NCBI RefSeq assembly: GCF_026723765.1
Contig: NZ_CP113524.1
Span: 4,051,001 to 4,115,000 of the forward strand
Length of the DNA stretch: 64,000 bases
From: Lacrimispora xylanolytica
Lineage (GTDB): Bacteria; Bacillota; Clostridia; Lachnospirales; Lachnospiraceae
Direction: 5' to 3'
Shown here: positions 22,536-32,474 of the stretch, in pieces
How the letters are laid out: every line of letters begins with the position of its first letter
Numbering within the stretch: the stretch's first letter is position 1
The notes under the pieces: model-generated
What the model was told of the DNA's origin: nothing
Databases searched by the model: none
What the model saw: the letters and a program-made list of their open reading frames with translations, nothing else
Made by a program: the position numbers and the translations under genes

Positions 22536-23543
22536 TTAAAATTCTCTTTTATTATCTCCGCCGTGGGTAAATTCGATAAATTTACCGGTTCCAATGGCTA
22601 CTGCTGTGAGCGGGTCTTCTGCGATCATGGTAGTGATGCCTGTCTTCTCTTCAATGAGAGCATCAAGGCCGCTTAAGAGAGAGCCGCCGCCTGTAAGGAC
22701 GATTCCGCGGTCAAAAATATCTGCTGCAAGCTCCGGTGGTGTGCGCTCCAGTACATTATGAACCGCATCAACGATCTGCATTGCCGGCTCCTTTAATGCA
22801 TCAAGAGTCTCATCAGAGGTAACCACAATGGTCTTTGGAAGGCCGGTAACCAGGTTACGTCCTCTTACTTCCATGGTCAATACTTCTGGTCTGCGGTATG
22901 CAGCACCGATGTTAATCTTTATTTCCTCGGCAGTTCTCTCACCGATTAAAAGGTTATGTTTCTTACGCATATAGCGTACCAAAGCTTCATCGAAATCATC
23001 ACCAGCAACCTTAATGGAGGTGCTTACCACCGTTCCGCCAAGAGAGATAACTGCAATGTCGGAAGTACCGCCGCCAATATCGACAATCATGTTTCCGCAT
23101 GCTTTGGAAATGTCGATTCCTGCGCCAATAGCTGCTGCTACCGGTTCTTCAATAATCGATACTTCTCTTGCGCCTGCCTGATAGGTTGCATCTTCAACAG
23201 CCTTTTTTTCGACTTCTGTCGCACCGCTTGGGATACAGACGCTGATTCTTGGCTTTCTTAAAGTCTTTTTACCTACAGCTTTATTGATAAAATACTTCAG
23301 CATCTTTTCAGTTACCGTATAATCAGAAATGACTCCCTGACGGAGGGGTCTGACAGCAACGATATTACCAGGAGTTCTACCGATCATCAGTCTGGCTTCT
23401 TCTCCAATGGCCTTTATTTTATTGGTGTCACGGTCAATGGCAACCACTGAGGGCTCTTTTAAAACAACGCCCTTGCCTTTAATATACACCAGTATACTGG
23501 CGGTTCCTAAGTCAATTCCAATATCATTGGACATCATAAACAT
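22536..23543 (-). CDS. mreB: Rod-shape protein MreB/Mbl
   Basis: 335 aa from the ATG behind AGGAGG (a second ATG 6 nt on is equally placed). It is an actin-like ATPase with phosphate 1 NDIGIDLGTASILVY, phosphate 2 MIVDIGGGTSDIAV, and a C-terminal adenosine site VLTGGGSLLSGLD. The protein forms membrane-bound filaments that direct lateral wall synthesis. The gene stands alone; whether this copy is MreB or Mbl cannot be decided here. No mreC or mreD follows, which is more usual for Mbl. Confidence 0.93.
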   Translation of the reverse strand: MFMMSNDIGIDLGTASILVYIKGKGVVLKEPSVVAIDRDTNKIKAIGEEARLMIGRTPGNIVAVRPLRQGVISDYTVTEKMLKYFINKAVGKKTLRKPRISVCIPSGATEVEKKAVEDATYQAGAREVSIIEEPVAAAIGAGIDISKACGNMIVDIGGGTSDIAVISLGGTVVSTSIKVAGDDFDEALVRYMRKKHNLLIGERTAEEIKINIGAAYRRPEVLTMEVRGRNLVTGLPKTIVVTSDETLDALKEPAMQIVDAVHNVLERTPPELAADIFDRGIVLTGGGSLLSGLDALIEEKTGITTMIAEDPLTAVAIGTGKFIEFTHGGDNKREF

Positions 23544-23717
23544 TCTTCCTCCTGATTCCTGTATCCTGTTCCCAAAGTTTCCTTTATCTTCAAATTTATG
23601 TGTAATTCGCAAATTAGGTCGCACTTTCTACCCTATTATATACAATAACCCCAGGTTTTTAAAGGGGTTTTTTTATTTTTATTATCTTTATTAATTTTTA
23701 ATGTATCGTACACATTT

Positions 23718-23746
23718 TCGACACATTTTCATTGTATACTTATGAT
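23718..23746 (+). promoter_or_regulatory. Plus-strand promoter of the candidate small RNA
   Basis: TCGACA (23718-23723) and TATGAT (23741-23746) with a 17-bp spacer, overlapping a tandem ACACATTTTC repeat. Predicted start near 23748-23753. Confidence 0.5.
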
Positions 23747-23940
23747 ACGTTATCCAAAAGGATAACGGGCCTTTTGTTTCAAGTAACTTACTTGAAATCA
23801 CAAAGCTTTTTCATACTCATACCGGACGGTGCAAACCGTCCGGCCCCCCTAAATAACAATTTGATTACATTTTTGAATCATTTCTGATAGAACGTGATAA
23901 CAGGACCTGGCTTTCCTTGTGAACCAGGTCCTGTTTTTTA
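23747..23940 (+). ncRNA. Candidate small structured RNA between mreB and the ABC-F gene
   Basis: A promoter is followed by three inverted repeats: CGTTATCC/GGATAACG (23748-23767), TTTCAAGTAA/TTACTTGAAA (23777-23797) and CCGGACGG/CCGTCCGG (23822-23843). A run of six C (23844-23849) comes next, then 50 nt of open sequence and a strong terminator (ACAGGACCTGG with CCAGGTCCTGT at 23900-23934, then six T). Both neighbouring genes are on the other strand, so no mRNA is being led. There is no ORF with a ribosome binding site. The C run could pair with G-rich Shine-Dalgarno sequences. I do not recognise an Rfam family; 6S RNA, SRP RNA and tmRNA do not fit. The remaining bases of 23544-23717 hold the mreB leader and a CCCC/GGGG hairpin at about 23645-23672. 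Confidence 0.55.
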
Positions 23941-23995
23941 TTGAAATTTTTTTCTTATCTTTTTCCAAACCCCATTATAATAGGATGCTTCTCCC

Positions 23996-25552
23996 TTAAG
24001 ACAGCCTTAATGCCCATTCCCGACAGTCGATGACTCTTGTTGCAAGACCCTCGTAAAACTCTGGCTCATGACAGATTAAAAGTATGCTTCCCTTATATTC
24101 TTTTAATGCCCGCTTTAATTCATCCTTTGCATCTACATCAAGATGGTTGGTCGGCTCGTCCAAAAGTAGAACGTTAGATTCCCGGTTTAACAGCTTACAT
24201 AGACGCACCTTAGCCTGCTCTCCACCGCTTAATACACGGACCTGGCTCTCGATGTGCTTTGTGGTCAGTCCACATTTTGCAAGAGCGGAACGGACCTGAT
24301 ACTGAGTATAGGAGGGGAACTCCTTCCAGATTTCTTCGATGCAGGTGGTGTTATTTCCTGGTGTCATCTCCTGCTCAAAATAACCGATGGATAAATAATC
24401 ACCAAGCTCAACGCTTCCGCTTAAAGCCGGAACAAGACCAAGAATACTCTTTAAAAGAGTGGTCTTTCCAATTCCGTTGGCACCGACTAAAACCACCTTT
24501 TCTCCACGCTCCATAGAGAGATTTAAAGATCTTGACAATGGCTCATCATATCCAATTACCATATCACTTGTTTCAAAGATAACTTTTCCCGCTGTCCTTG
24601 CTTCCATAAAATGAAATTCCGGCTTTGGTTTCTCTCTTGCAAGCTCAATGACATCCATCTTATCCAGCTTTTTCTGCCGGGACATCGCCATATTTCTGGT
24701 GGATACCCTGGCCTTATTCCGGGCTACGAAATCTTCAAGCTCTGCGATCTCCTGCTGCTGGCGCTTATAGGCTGCCTCCAGCTGGGAGCGTTTTACTGCA
24801 TATACTTCCTGGAACTTATCATAATCGCCTACATAGCGGTCAAGATTCTGGTTTTCCATGTGGTAAATAATATTGATTACGCTGTTTAAGAAAGGAATAT
24901 CGTGAGAGATCAGGATAAATGCATTCTCATATTCCAGTAAGTAGCGTTTCAGCCATTCGATATGAACCGTATCCAGATAGTTGGTTGGCTCGTCAAGAAG
25001 AAGAATATCCGGTTTTTCCAGAAGAAGCTTTCCAAGAAGGACCTTGGTTCTCTGTCCTCCGCTTAACTCGGTCACATCTTTATCAAGACCCATTTCCGTT
25101 AATCCCAGGGCTCTTGCCACTTCTTCCACCTTGGAATCAATGATGTAAAAGTCATGAGCCATAAGAAGATCCTGAATGGTTCCAAGCTCTTCCATCATTG
25201 AGTTCATGGTCTCTTCATCTGCCTCTCCCATGCGATCACAGATATCATTCATCTGCTCTTCCATCTGGAACAGGAATGCAAAGGCGCCTTTTAACACTTC
25301 ACGAATGGTCATTCCCTTTTCAAGAACCGTATGCTGATCTAAATATCCGACCCGGACTCTCTTTGACCATTCCACTTTTCCTTCATCCGGCTGTAATTTT
25401 CCGGTTATGATATTCATAAATGTGGATTTACCCTCACCATTGGCTCCGATTAGTCCAATGTGCTCTCCCTTTAACAGCCGAAAGGAGACGTCCTGAAATA
25501 TAGCTCTGTCTCCAAATCCGTGGGTGAGATGCTCAACATTTAATATGCTCAT
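23996..25552 (-). CDS. ABC-F family ribosome-associated ATPase
   Basis: 518 aa from the ATG with AAAGGAG 8 nt upstream; the first seven codons of the longer frame are rejected. Two ABC domains lie in tandem, each with Walker A (GANGEGKST; GANGIGKTT), a signature (LSGGQ; LSGGEQ) and Walker B (ILLLDEPTNYLD; LLLDEPTNHLD). They are joined by a charged linker of about 80 residues (about 240-320) and there are no membrane helices. ABC-F proteins act on the ribosome, either to rescue stalled translation or to protect from antibiotics. This one resembles the housekeeping YkpA/YbiT-like group, but the subgroup is not certain. Confidence 0.9.
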   Translation of the reverse strand: MSILNVEHLTHGFGDRAIFQDVSFRLLKGEHIGLIGANGEGKSTFMNIITGKLQPDEGKVEWSKRVRVGYLDQHTVLEKGMTIREVLKGAFAFLFQMEEQMNDICDRMGEADEETMNSMMEELGTIQDLLMAHDFYIIDSKVEEVARALGLTEMGLDKDVTELSGGQRTKVLLGKLLLEKPDILLLDEPTNYLDTVHIEWLKRYLLEYENAFILISHDIPFLNSVINIIYHMENQNLDRYVGDYDKFQEVYAVKRSQLEAAYKRQQQEIAELEDFVARNKARVSTRNMAMSRQKKLDKMDVIELAREKPKPEFHFMEARTAGKVIFETSDMVIGYDEPLSRSLNLSMERGEKVVLVGANGIGKTTLLKSILGLVPALSGSVELGDYLSIGYFEQEMTPGNNTTCIEEIWKEFPSYTQYQVRSALAKCGLTTKHIESQVRVLSGGEQAKVRLCKLLNRESNVLLLDEPTNHLDVDAKDELKRALKEYKGSILLICHEPEFYEGLATRVIDCREWALRLS

Positions 25553-25662
25553 TGATATAACTCCTTTATTCATGGGTATACAATACGAAACATCATAATT
25601 CTACATGACAGAAGCAATTAAGGCAAGTAAAATACCTTGATTCTTCTAAGACTTTTTTCCAG

Positions 25663-25691
25663 TTGCAAAAAAGGACAAAACCGTATATGAT
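25663..25691 (+). promoter_or_regulatory. Promoter of the CmpB-like gene
   Basis: TTGCAA (25663-25668) and TATGAT (25686-25691) with a 17-bp spacer. Confidence 0.65.
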
Positions 25692-25729
25692 AGTTCCAAT
25701 ACAGTGATTGATCGAAAGGAGTCACGCTT

Positions 25730-26584
25730 ATGTACGTATATTCTTGGTCTCAATGGCTGCTGTTCTTTTTCATCTATTGTTTTATTGGCTGGATCATTGA
25801 ATCTACCTATGTTTCCGTAAGAAGTCTTCATTTTGTAAACCGTGGATTTTTGCGCCTTCCGATGCTTCCTTTGTATGGAAGCGGAGCCATTATTATGCTA
25901 TGGCTGTCTCTCCCTGTTAAGGGTAATTTAATCCTTGTCTTTTTGTTTGGTATGGCGGGGGCTTCCCTTTTAGAATACGTGACCGGATACGTGATGGAAC
26001 GTCTGTTTAAGATGAAATACTGGGATTACAGCAACAACCCTTTTAATATCAATGGTTACGTCTGTCTGGGTACCTCCATTGCATGGGGCTTTTTAACGCT
26101 TCTTTTGACTGAGGTGGTTCACAGACCTTTAGAATGGCTGGTCCTTAAATTAGATAGTAGCGTAACCATCTATCTGGTCATAGGGATTTCCATTGTATTT
26201 ACCATTGATACCGTTCATTCTGTGAAGGAAGCACTGGATCTTGGACGGATCCTGGAATCTATGACAAAGCTAAAGGCAGAGTTAGAAGAGGTTCAGGTTC
26301 AGATGGCTCTTTTAAAAGCAGAGACCACACAAAAGGTATCGGAATTTAAGACTGAAACTCTGGTGAAGATCACCAACTTAAAATCAGAGACAGCCAGTGT
26401 GATCAAGGAATCCGCTCTGGTGGAACGGCTTCAGTCCTTGACAGAGACCAAAGAAAAGCTAAGTGGATATTTAAACTTTTACCGGAAAGGAATCCTTCGC
26501 CGGAATCCTACTGCTTCCTCTAAGCTGTTTGGGGAAGCGTTAAAGGAATTAAAAGAATATTCTAAGAAATATAAAAAATCCTGA
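25730..26584 (+). CDS. Putative membrane protein of the ABC_trans_CmpB family
   Basis: 284 aa. Four to five membrane segments lie in residues 1-165, opening with WSQWLLFFFIYCFIGWIIES, and the conserved LEYVTGYVMERLFKMKYWDYS motif follows. The last 110 residues are a charged coiled-coil (KAELEEVQVQMALLKAETTQ). The family name suggests an ABC permease, but no transporter partner is nearby and the function is not established. AAAGGAG precedes the ATG. It has its own promoter and ends at a strong bidirectional terminator shared with pgm. Confidence 0.8.
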   Translation: MYVYSWSQWLLFFFIYCFIGWIIESTYVSVRSLHFVNRGFLRLPMLPLYGSGAIIMLWLSLPVKGNLILVFLFGMAGASLLEYVTGYVMERLFKMKYWDYSNNPFNINGYVCLGTSIAWGFLTLLLTEVVHRPLEWLVLKLDSSVTIYLVIGISIVFTIDTVHSVKEALDLGRILESMTKLKAELEEVQVQMALLKAETTQKVSEFKTETLVKITNLKSETASVIKESALVERLQSLTETKEKLSGYLNFYRKGILRRNPTASSKLFGEALKELKEYSKKYKKS

Positions 26585-26593
26585 TTGTATAAA

Positions 26594-26631
26594 AAGTGGG
26601 AACGATTTTATCTCGTTCCCACTTTTTTTAA
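26594..26631. terminator. Bidirectional terminator between the CmpB-like gene and phosphoglucomutase
   Basis: AAGTGGGAACGA and its complement form the stem, with a T run on the plus side and TTTTTATAC on the minus side; the two genes converge here. Confidence 0.88.
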
Positions 26632-26641
26632 TTGAATCATA

Positions 26642-28378
26642 TTATAGCATCTGGTTGACCATGGCCATAACAGCCTCTCCCAGATTGTTAGACATTTCCT
26701 CTGCTTCTTCCTTCGAAGCACCCTTGATTCCATAATAGAACTTAATCTTTGGTTCTGTTCCTGATGGTCTTACGCAAAGCCATGCATCGTCGGATAAATC
26801 ATAATAGAGAACATCAGACTGAGGAAGCCCGGTTGGTCTCACCTCACCAGTTGCCATATCCTTAATGGTATCTAGCTTATAATCTCTGGCAGAAAGTACC
26901 TTGTAGCTTCCAACCATCGGAGGAATCTCTCCTCTCATGGTCTCCATGATTGACCTGATTTTTGCCTGGCCTTCAATTCCCTTTAAGGAAATAGCCTGAA
27001 CCGAATCCTTATAATAACCATATTTTTCATACATGGCTGTCATGGCATCCCATAAAGTCATGTTCTTTGTCTTATAATAGGCAGCTGCCTCGCACAAAGC
27101 CACGGAAGCGGAAATGGCATCCTTATCTCTGGCATACGTTCCGATGAGACAGCCATAGCTTTCTTCCAGACCGAAGAGATACGTTCCGTGCCCGGAAGAC
27201 TCATTCTTTAAGATCTGCTGTCCGATGTATTTAAAGCCAGTCAGCACTTCAATGAGCTCACAGCCATAGGATTTGGCAACTGCGTCCACCAGATTGGTGG
27301 TAACGATGGATTTTACAACCTGTCCATCCCCTGGAATCTCTCCCCGTTCCTTTTTCTGGCTGAGCACGTATTCACACAGGAGAGAGCCTGACATATTGCC
27401 GGTAAGAGGGATATAATACCCTGTTTTACTATCCTTTACATACACTCCAAGACGGTCTGCGTCAGGGTCTGTTGCCAGAACCAGATCCGCATTCTTCTCT
27501 TTTGCAAGAGCCAGTCCCAAGGCAAAGGCTTCCTCTGCCTCCGGGTTTGGATAGCTGACCGTAGGGAAATTCCCATCTGGCAATTCCTGCTCCGGAACCA
27601 CATAGACATGAGTAAAGCCAATCTCTTTTAACGCTCTTCTTACAGGAAGATTGCCAGTCCCATGAAGAGGGGTATAGACAACGGAGATCTCATCCTGCAT
27701 ACGGTCAATGGCGTCCTGGTTCACGACCTGGGCCTTTACATGAGCAATGTATTTGTCATCCACAGAAGCTCCTATGATCTCATAGTTCCCCGCTGCCACA
27801 GCAGCTTCTCTGGTGGTAGTCTTCACAGTGGAAAGGTCTGTAATGCCTAAGACCTCCTCTGTTACCCCTTTGTCATGTGGGGGCGTGAACTGGGCGCCAT
27901 CCTCCCAATAAACCTTGTATCCATTATAATCCGGCGGGTTATGGCTGGCCGTTACATTAATACCAGCGATACAGCCTAATTCCCTTACGGCAAAAGAAAG
28001 CTCCGGTGTCGGTCGCAGAGATTCAAATTTGTATGCCTTGATACCATTGGCAGCTAATGTTAGTGCAGCTTCCTCTGCGAACTCCGGAGACATATGCCTG
28101 GAGTCATATGCGATGGCTACGCCTTTGTGGGCGCCGCCCTGTTTTATAATATAATTTGCAAGCCCCTGTGTGGCTCTTCTTACAACGTATATGTTCATTC
28201 GGTTGATGCCTGCTCCGATGATTCCTCTTAAGCCGGCAGTCCCGAATTCAAGATCCTGATAAAAGCGTTCCTTGATCTCATTGTCATCTTCCTGGATTTC
28301 CCGAAGTTCCTTTTTGGTGGCCTCATCAAAATATGGATTCAAAAGCCATTCTTCAAAAATGCTCCTGTAATCTTTCAT
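26642..28378 (-). CDS. pgm: Phosphoglucomutase / phosphomannomutase
   Basis: 578 aa, the long Firmicute PgcA-like form. The phosphoserine loop is GINVTASHNPPDYNGYKVYW and the metal loop ATDPDADRLG. A sugar-binding GLEESYGC and a phosphate-binding RPSGTEPKIKFYY complete the set, so all four catalytic regions are intact. It interconverts glucose-6-phosphate and glucose-1-phosphate, feeding the rfbA reaction and other glycan precursors. GGGAG precedes the ATG. Confidence 0.94.
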   Translation of the reverse strand: MKDYRSIFEEWLLNPYFDEATKKELREIQEDDNEIKERFYQDLEFGTAGLRGIIGAGINRMNIYVVRRATQGLANYIIKQGGAHKGVAIAYDSRHMSPEFAEEAALTLAANGIKAYKFESLRPTPELSFAVRELGCIAGINVTASHNPPDYNGYKVYWEDGAQFTPPHDKGVTEEVLGITDLSTVKTTTREAAVAAGNYEIIGASVDDKYIAHVKAQVVNQDAIDRMQDEISVVYTPLHGTGNLPVRRALKEIGFTHVYVVPEQELPDGNFPTVSYPNPEAEEAFALGLALAKEKNADLVLATDPDADRLGVYVKDSKTGYYIPLTGNMSGSLLCEYVLSQKKERGEIPGDGQVVKSIVTTNLVDAVAKSYGCELIEVLTGFKYIGQQILKNESSGHGTYLFGLEESYGCLIGTYARDKDAISASVALCEAAAYYKTKNMTLWDAMTAMYEKYGYYKDSVQAISLKGIEGQAKIRSIMETMRGEIPPMVGSYKVLSARDYKLDTIKDMATGEVRPTGLPQSDVLYYDLSDDAWLCVRPSGTEPKIKFYYGIKGASKEEAEEMSNNLGEAVMAMVNQML

Positions 28379-28454
28379 AGCAAATTACTCCCTTCTCTCC
28401 ATTCCTGTTATGGCTATTATAAAACATAACATAACAAAAGAAAAGCGGATTGTG

Positions 28455-29432
28455 CTATTTTATTCTTGACAGAAATGAGTTCCTTACCGACTGCTGAATC
28501 TCAAGATCCTTCAGTTTTTCAATGTTTCTTGCCGGTATCCAGGCCTTGTTGGCATTATAATAGAAGTTAATCTGCTTCCAGTATTTTTCCGGGTATAAGA
28601 ATAAATAGTAAAGGCAGGTCCTGTCTGCATCCGAAAGAGGAAGGATATCAGAATAAGCATCAAGCATTGCCATTCCAAGCTTTAAGTTCCAGTCATGTTT
28701 TTCCATGGCTTTGCGCATAAAATGATACAGATCTTCCATCTGCATCCCTTTATGCATACGGTTAAATTCTACAATTGCGACATTATGGGCACACATTAAA
28801 ATGTGATGCTGGTTTAGATCCCCGTGGCATAAGTACTCCTCTCTTATCTCCCGGTTCTCCAAAAAGCCTGCCATTCCGATACAGGCCTCCATAGCCTGTT
28901 CATAAAAGGTATCATAATTACCCATCACGCAAAGTTCGAATTCCGATTTTTTTCTCTTATTCCGGATAAAGGAACGGGCCCTTACCAGTTCTTTGTTGTG
29001 ACGCTCCATTTCCTCTGCCGGCTGCTGCACTAAAATGGAACCTAAGTTCCATTCCTCCTTAAATTCAATCCCTCTTAGAATTTTATGTAGGCAGGCTATC
29101 TGTTCAATGGCACACAGTACTTCCTTGCTGTCCTTTAAGTTGCATTCCCGGTCCGCATACCAGTCCTTTACAATCCACCTTGTACCGTCCTCAGCGACGG
29201 AGAGGAGTTCCCCTTCCTTATTCCTGACGTAACGATCCACGTTCAAATGGCCGGCTTCTTCCATCTGTGAAAATACCTGATCTTCAAATTCCAGGCGCTT
29301 TAAAGTTCCTTTATATTCCCGAAGCAGTTTCAGACCCTGATTCGTTTCACACAACCAGGCGCCCCGGCCGCGCTTTACATCAAGAACTTCAAGCTCATAC
29401 TGCGAAAGCACCTCTGTGTATTTCTCGTTCAC
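28455..29432 (-). CDS. CotS-like spore-coat protein with aminoglycoside-phosphotransferase fold
   Basis: 325 aa from a GTG set 6 nt after GGAGGG (an earlier GTG two codons upstream is too close). The kinase-like fold shows a weak nucleotide lobe (VLDVKRGRGAWLCETNQGLKLLREY), a YLCHGDLNQHHIL catalytic loop with Asp and Asn, and a degraded second metal motif (AIVEFNR in place of an IDF-type motif). CotS/CotI family proteins of this size sit in the spore coat. The missing Asp suggests reduced or absent kinase activity. The gene follows the cca terminator. Confidence 0.75.
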   Translation of the reverse strand: MNEKYTEVLSQYELEVLDVKRGRGAWLCETNQGLKLLREYKGTLKRLEFEDQVFSQMEEAGHLNVDRYVRNKEGELLSVAEDGTRWIVKDWYADRECNLKDSKEVLCAIEQIACLHKILRGIEFKEEWNLGSILVQQPAEEMERHNKELVRARSFIRNKRKKSEFELCVMGNYDTFYEQAMEACIGMAGFLENREIREEYLCHGDLNQHHILMCAHNVAIVEFNRMHKGMQMEDLYHFMRKAMEKHDWNLKLGMAMLDAYSDILPLSDADRTCLYYLFLYPEKYWKQINFYYNANKAWIPARNIEKLKDLEIQQSVRNSFLSRIK

Positions 29433-29500
29433 AACCACCCCTCCAACTCTTAGCTCATCAGCTACTTCTAGGGTATGAATGGGCAGGAAAAAATATGCAA

Positions 29501-29559
29501 AATCTGGCTGAAAGTTATGCGGGCCAGCAGCCCGTTTTTCATAACATTTCAGCCAGATT
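29501..29559 (-). terminator. Terminator overlapping the end of cca
   Basis: On the minus strand AATCTGGCTGAAA, made of the last cca codons, pairs with TTTCAGCCAGATT past the stop. An inner CGGGC-GCCCG hairpin is present and a TTTT-rich tail follows. Confidence 0.8.
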
Positions 29560-30741
29560 CATGAGGGTATCTTTTTTATTATGTTCTGGATTCTTTAAGA
29601 CTTCTTCAAACAGAGCGTCTAAAACCTCTCCAATCTCGGGTCCTGGCTTCCTGCCTGCTGCTATCAGCTCCCTGCCGGTCACTGCCATGTCCTTTAATCG
29701 GATGCAGTCCTTGTCCCTTATGATTTCATTGGCGAATTCTTCCACCTTTTTAAGACTTTCTAAATAAGGTTTTCTTCCGAATATATTTTGAAAATAAAGG
29801 AGATCTTGAAAGAGCTCCGGAGTCAGTCCGCTCATCACCTTTCGGATGGCAGGCTTATCTTCCGGTATCTCCTGATCCCAGAGGGCGACTAAGGTCTTAA
29901 CCTGGCTGATGGTGTCATTATCCAGCTTTAAATCCCTTAATATCTCTACTGCTATTTCCGGCTTCTGATGCCTCAAAATCCCAGCCCAGCGCATATGCTT
30001 CTTGTCTGGGAGCCGTACCAGGTTCTCCTCACCGGAAAGTGTTTTTAAAGCCTGGTGAAACACACCTGATATATAAGGAGAGATTCCGCATTCATTTACT
30101 TTAACAATTGTTTCCGGATGCTTTGATACCAGCAGCTTGGAAAGCTCCACCTGAATCCGCTCCTTACTGACCTTTGCCATATTGGGAGCAATCACAGTGA
30201 TTGCTTTTCTCGTCTCCTCTTCGATGGAAAAGCCAAGCTGGGCGGAAAACCGTACAGCCCTTAAAATCCTCAGGGCATCCTCAGTGAACCGGTCCCTTGC
30301 ATTGCCTACACACCGGATGATACCCTGCTCCAAATCCTTTTGCCCGTCAAAGATATCCACCAGACCATCCCGGTCACTGTATGCCATGGCATTAATTGTG
30401 AAATCGCGCCGTTTTAAATCCTCTTCCAGATTTCTTGTAAACTCCACAGATTTTGGATGGCGTCCATCCTCATATTCTCCGTCAATGCGGTAGGTGGTTA
30501 CTTCATACCCAGTCTTGTCACAAAGCACTGTAACCGTCCCGTGCTGAATTCCAGTGTCAACGGTCCTTGGAAATATATCCTTTACCTGCTCCGGCTTTGC
30601 GGAGGTTGTGATGTCCCAGTCTTCAGGGGTCCGATTGAGCAGACTGTCTCTGACACACCCGCCTACCACATACGCTTCAAATCCATGGGCATTCAGTTGT
30701 TCTATGATGTTCCCTGCAGCCTGGGGCACTAAAATCTTCAT
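29539..30741 (-). CDS. cca: CCA tRNA nucleotidyltransferase
   Basis: 400 aa from the ATG 6 nt after AAGGAG. The class II nucleotidyltransferase head holds YVVGGCVRDSLL and DWDITT (catalytic Asp pair). The RRDFTINAMAY and FTEDALRILRAVRFSAQLGF motifs recognise nucleotides and the tRNA neck. The C-terminal half is the helical tail domain. It adds or repairs the 3' CCA of tRNAs. The gene follows proS by 32 bp, so both tRNA functions are probably on one T-box-controlled transcript. Confidence 0.94.
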   Translation of the reverse strand: MKILVPQAAGNIIEQLNAHGFEAYVVGGCVRDSLLNRTPEDWDITTSAKPEQVKDIFPRTVDTGIQHGTVTVLCDKTGYEVTTYRIDGEYEDGRHPKSVEFTRNLEEDLKRRDFTINAMAYSDRDGLVDIFDGQKDLEQGIIRCVGNARDRFTEDALRILRAVRFSAQLGFSIEEETRKAITVIAPNMAKVSKERIQVELSKLLVSKHPETIVKVNECGISPYISGVFHQALKTLSGEENLVRLPDKKHMRWAGILRHQKPEIAVEILRDLKLDNDTISQVKTLVALWDQEIPEDKPAIRKVMSGLTPELFQDLLYFQNIFGRKPYLESLKKVEEFANEIIRDKDCIRLKDMAVTGRELIAAGRKPGPEIGEVLDALFEEVLKNPEHNKKDTLMNLAEML

Positions 30742-30773
30742 CACGCTCTCCTTTTCCTTGTTCCTATATAAGA

Positions 30774-32207
30774 TTAATACGCTCTTCCCCAGTAAACCAT
30801 CTTAACCGCAGGCTTTCCGCAGCAGATACAGGTATCGCTGAGTTTTTCCTGGTTAAATGGCATACAACGGGAAGTTGCTCCTGTTAATTCCTTGATTTTA
30901 TCTTCACATTCCTGATTGCCGCACCACATAGCCTTTACAAAGCCAGGCTTTTCTTCTACGGTTTTTGTAAAGGCCTCCATAGTAATGGCTTCACTGGTAT
31001 GTTCATCTCTGTGGCGTTTTGCCCGCTCAAACATATCCTTCTGGATAGCGGTAAGGAGCTTTCCTACCTCTTCATCCAGTTCATCAATGGATACGGTCAT
31101 CTTTTCATGGGTATCACGGCGTACTAAGACTGCCTGATTCTGTTCCATATCTCTCGGTCCGATTTCCACACGAATGGGGATACCCCTCATCTCAGATTCG
31201 CTGAACTTCCAGCCCGGGCTCTTGTCGCTGTCATCTACTTTCACTCTGTAATTAGAAAGCATGCCTTTTAATTCTAATGCCTTATCAAGAACGCCTTCCT
31301 TCTGCTGCTGAACCGGAACGATAATCACCTGAACCGGAGCAATTCTTGGAGGGAGGACAAGACCGTTATCATCGCCGTGTACCATGATGATACCGCCGAT
31401 TAATCTGGTACTTAAGCCCCAGGAGGTCTGATGTACGTAGCTTAACTTATTTTCTTTATCGGAATACTGAATCTCAAAGGCTTTGGCAAATCCGTCTCCA
31501 AAGTTATGGCTGGTTCCGGACTGAAGTGCCTTTCCGTCATGCATGAGGGCTTCAATGGTGTAAGTTGCCTCAGCACCTGCGAATTTCTCTTTCTCGGTCT
31601 TCTGGCCTCTGATTACGGGCATTGCAAGAACTTCTTCGCAGAAATCTGCGTATAAGTTAAGCATCTGCTCGGTTCTTGCCTCTGCTTCTTTCGCTGTGGC
31701 ATGTGCGGTATGGCCTTCCTGCCATAAGAACTCTCTGGAGCGTAAAAATGGTCTGGTCGTCTTTTCCCAGCGGACTACGGAGCACCACTGATTATATAAT
31801 TTAGGTAAGTCACGATAGGACTGGATCTCTCTGGAATAGAAATCACAGAATAAGGTCTCTGAGGTAGGTCTGACACAAAGGCGCTCCTGAAGGGGCTCCA
31901 GTCCGCCATGAGTGACCCAGGCAACCTCCGGTGCAAAGCCTTCCACGTGGTCTTTTTCCTTCTCGAGAAGACTTTCTGGAATAAACATGGGCATGTAGAC
32001 ATTTTCAACGCCTGTTTCCTTAAATCTGCGGTCCAGCTCGCTCTGAATGTTTTCCCAAATGGCATAGCCTGCAGGCTTAATGACCATACAGCCCTTTACG
32101 CTGGAATAATCAATCAATTCTGCTTTTTTTACTACATCCGTGTACCACTGGGCGAAGTCCACATCCATGGATGTGATTGCTTCTACTAATTTCTTGTCCT
32201 TTGCCAT
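30774..32207 (-). CDS. proS: Prolyl-tRNA synthetase, short (type 3, archaeal/eukaryote-like) form
   Basis: 477 aa without the editing insertion of the bacterial long form. Class II motifs are motif 1 around [18 protein letters not shown], motif 2 ([23 protein letters not shown]) and motif 3 ([33 protein letters not shown]). An anticodon domain follows, then a C-terminal zinc-like segment ([15 protein letters not shown]...[11 protein letters not shown]). It charges tRNA-Pro. A T-box leader directly upstream (32208-32468) gives control by uncharged tRNA. Confidence 0.95.
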   Translation of the reverse strand: MAKDKKLVEAITSMDVDFAQWYTDVVKKAELIDYSSVKGCMVIKPAGYAIWENIQSELDRRFKETGVENVYMPMFIPESLLEKEKDHVEGFAPEVAWVTHGGLEPLQERLCVRPTSETLFCDFYSREIQSYRDLPKLYNQWCSVVRWEKTTRPFLRSREFLWQEGHTAHATAKEAEARTEQMLNLYADFCEEVLAMPVIRGQKTEKEKFAGAEATYTIEALMHDGKALQSGTSHNFGDGFAKAFEIQYSDKENKLSYVHQTSWGLSTRLIGGIIMVHGDDNGLVLPPRIAPVQVIIVPVQQQKEGVLDKALELKGMLSNYRVKVDDSDKSPGWKFSESEMRGIPIRVEIGPRDMEQNQAVLVRRDTHEKMTVSIDELDEEVGKLLTAIQKDMFERAKRHRDEHTSEAITMEAFTKTVEEKPGFVKAMWCGNQECEDKIKELTGATSRCMPFNQEKLSDTCICCGKPAVKMVYWGRAY

Positions 32208-32468
32208 GACAATTCTCCTTTATTCTTTGAATTAAAAAAGAGCCATCCGTTCCCTCTATAAAAGGGACCGAACAACTCGGCGGTGCCACCCAATTTAGCC
32301 AAAGATACATTCAATGGCTCACTTTTAGATCCGATAACGCCGGAAATTGCGCCGCAGTTTGCTGCGGGACTCCGAGGTAGGTTGGGTCATGAGGGGTATA
32401 AAGGCCTTTCACCAAATGGCCTTCTCTCTGGAATACATCATCACTTAGTAATCCTCTTCAACGTCTTT
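32208..32468 (-). promoter_or_regulatory. T-box riboswitch of proS
   Basis: On the minus strand the T-box core TGGGTGGCACCGCC (about 32279-32292) follows a long Stem I region with an AAGGCC/GGCCTT-type arm. A terminator stem (GAGCCAT with ATGGCTC around TCCCT/AGGGA) and TTTTTT come next (about 32225-32328). A CCC triplet on the 3' side of Stem I (32384-32386) could be the proline specifier, but I could not fix the specifier loop with certainty. Uncharged tRNA-Pro would stabilise the antiterminator. Confidence 0.88.
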
Positions 32469-32474
32469 TGGTTG

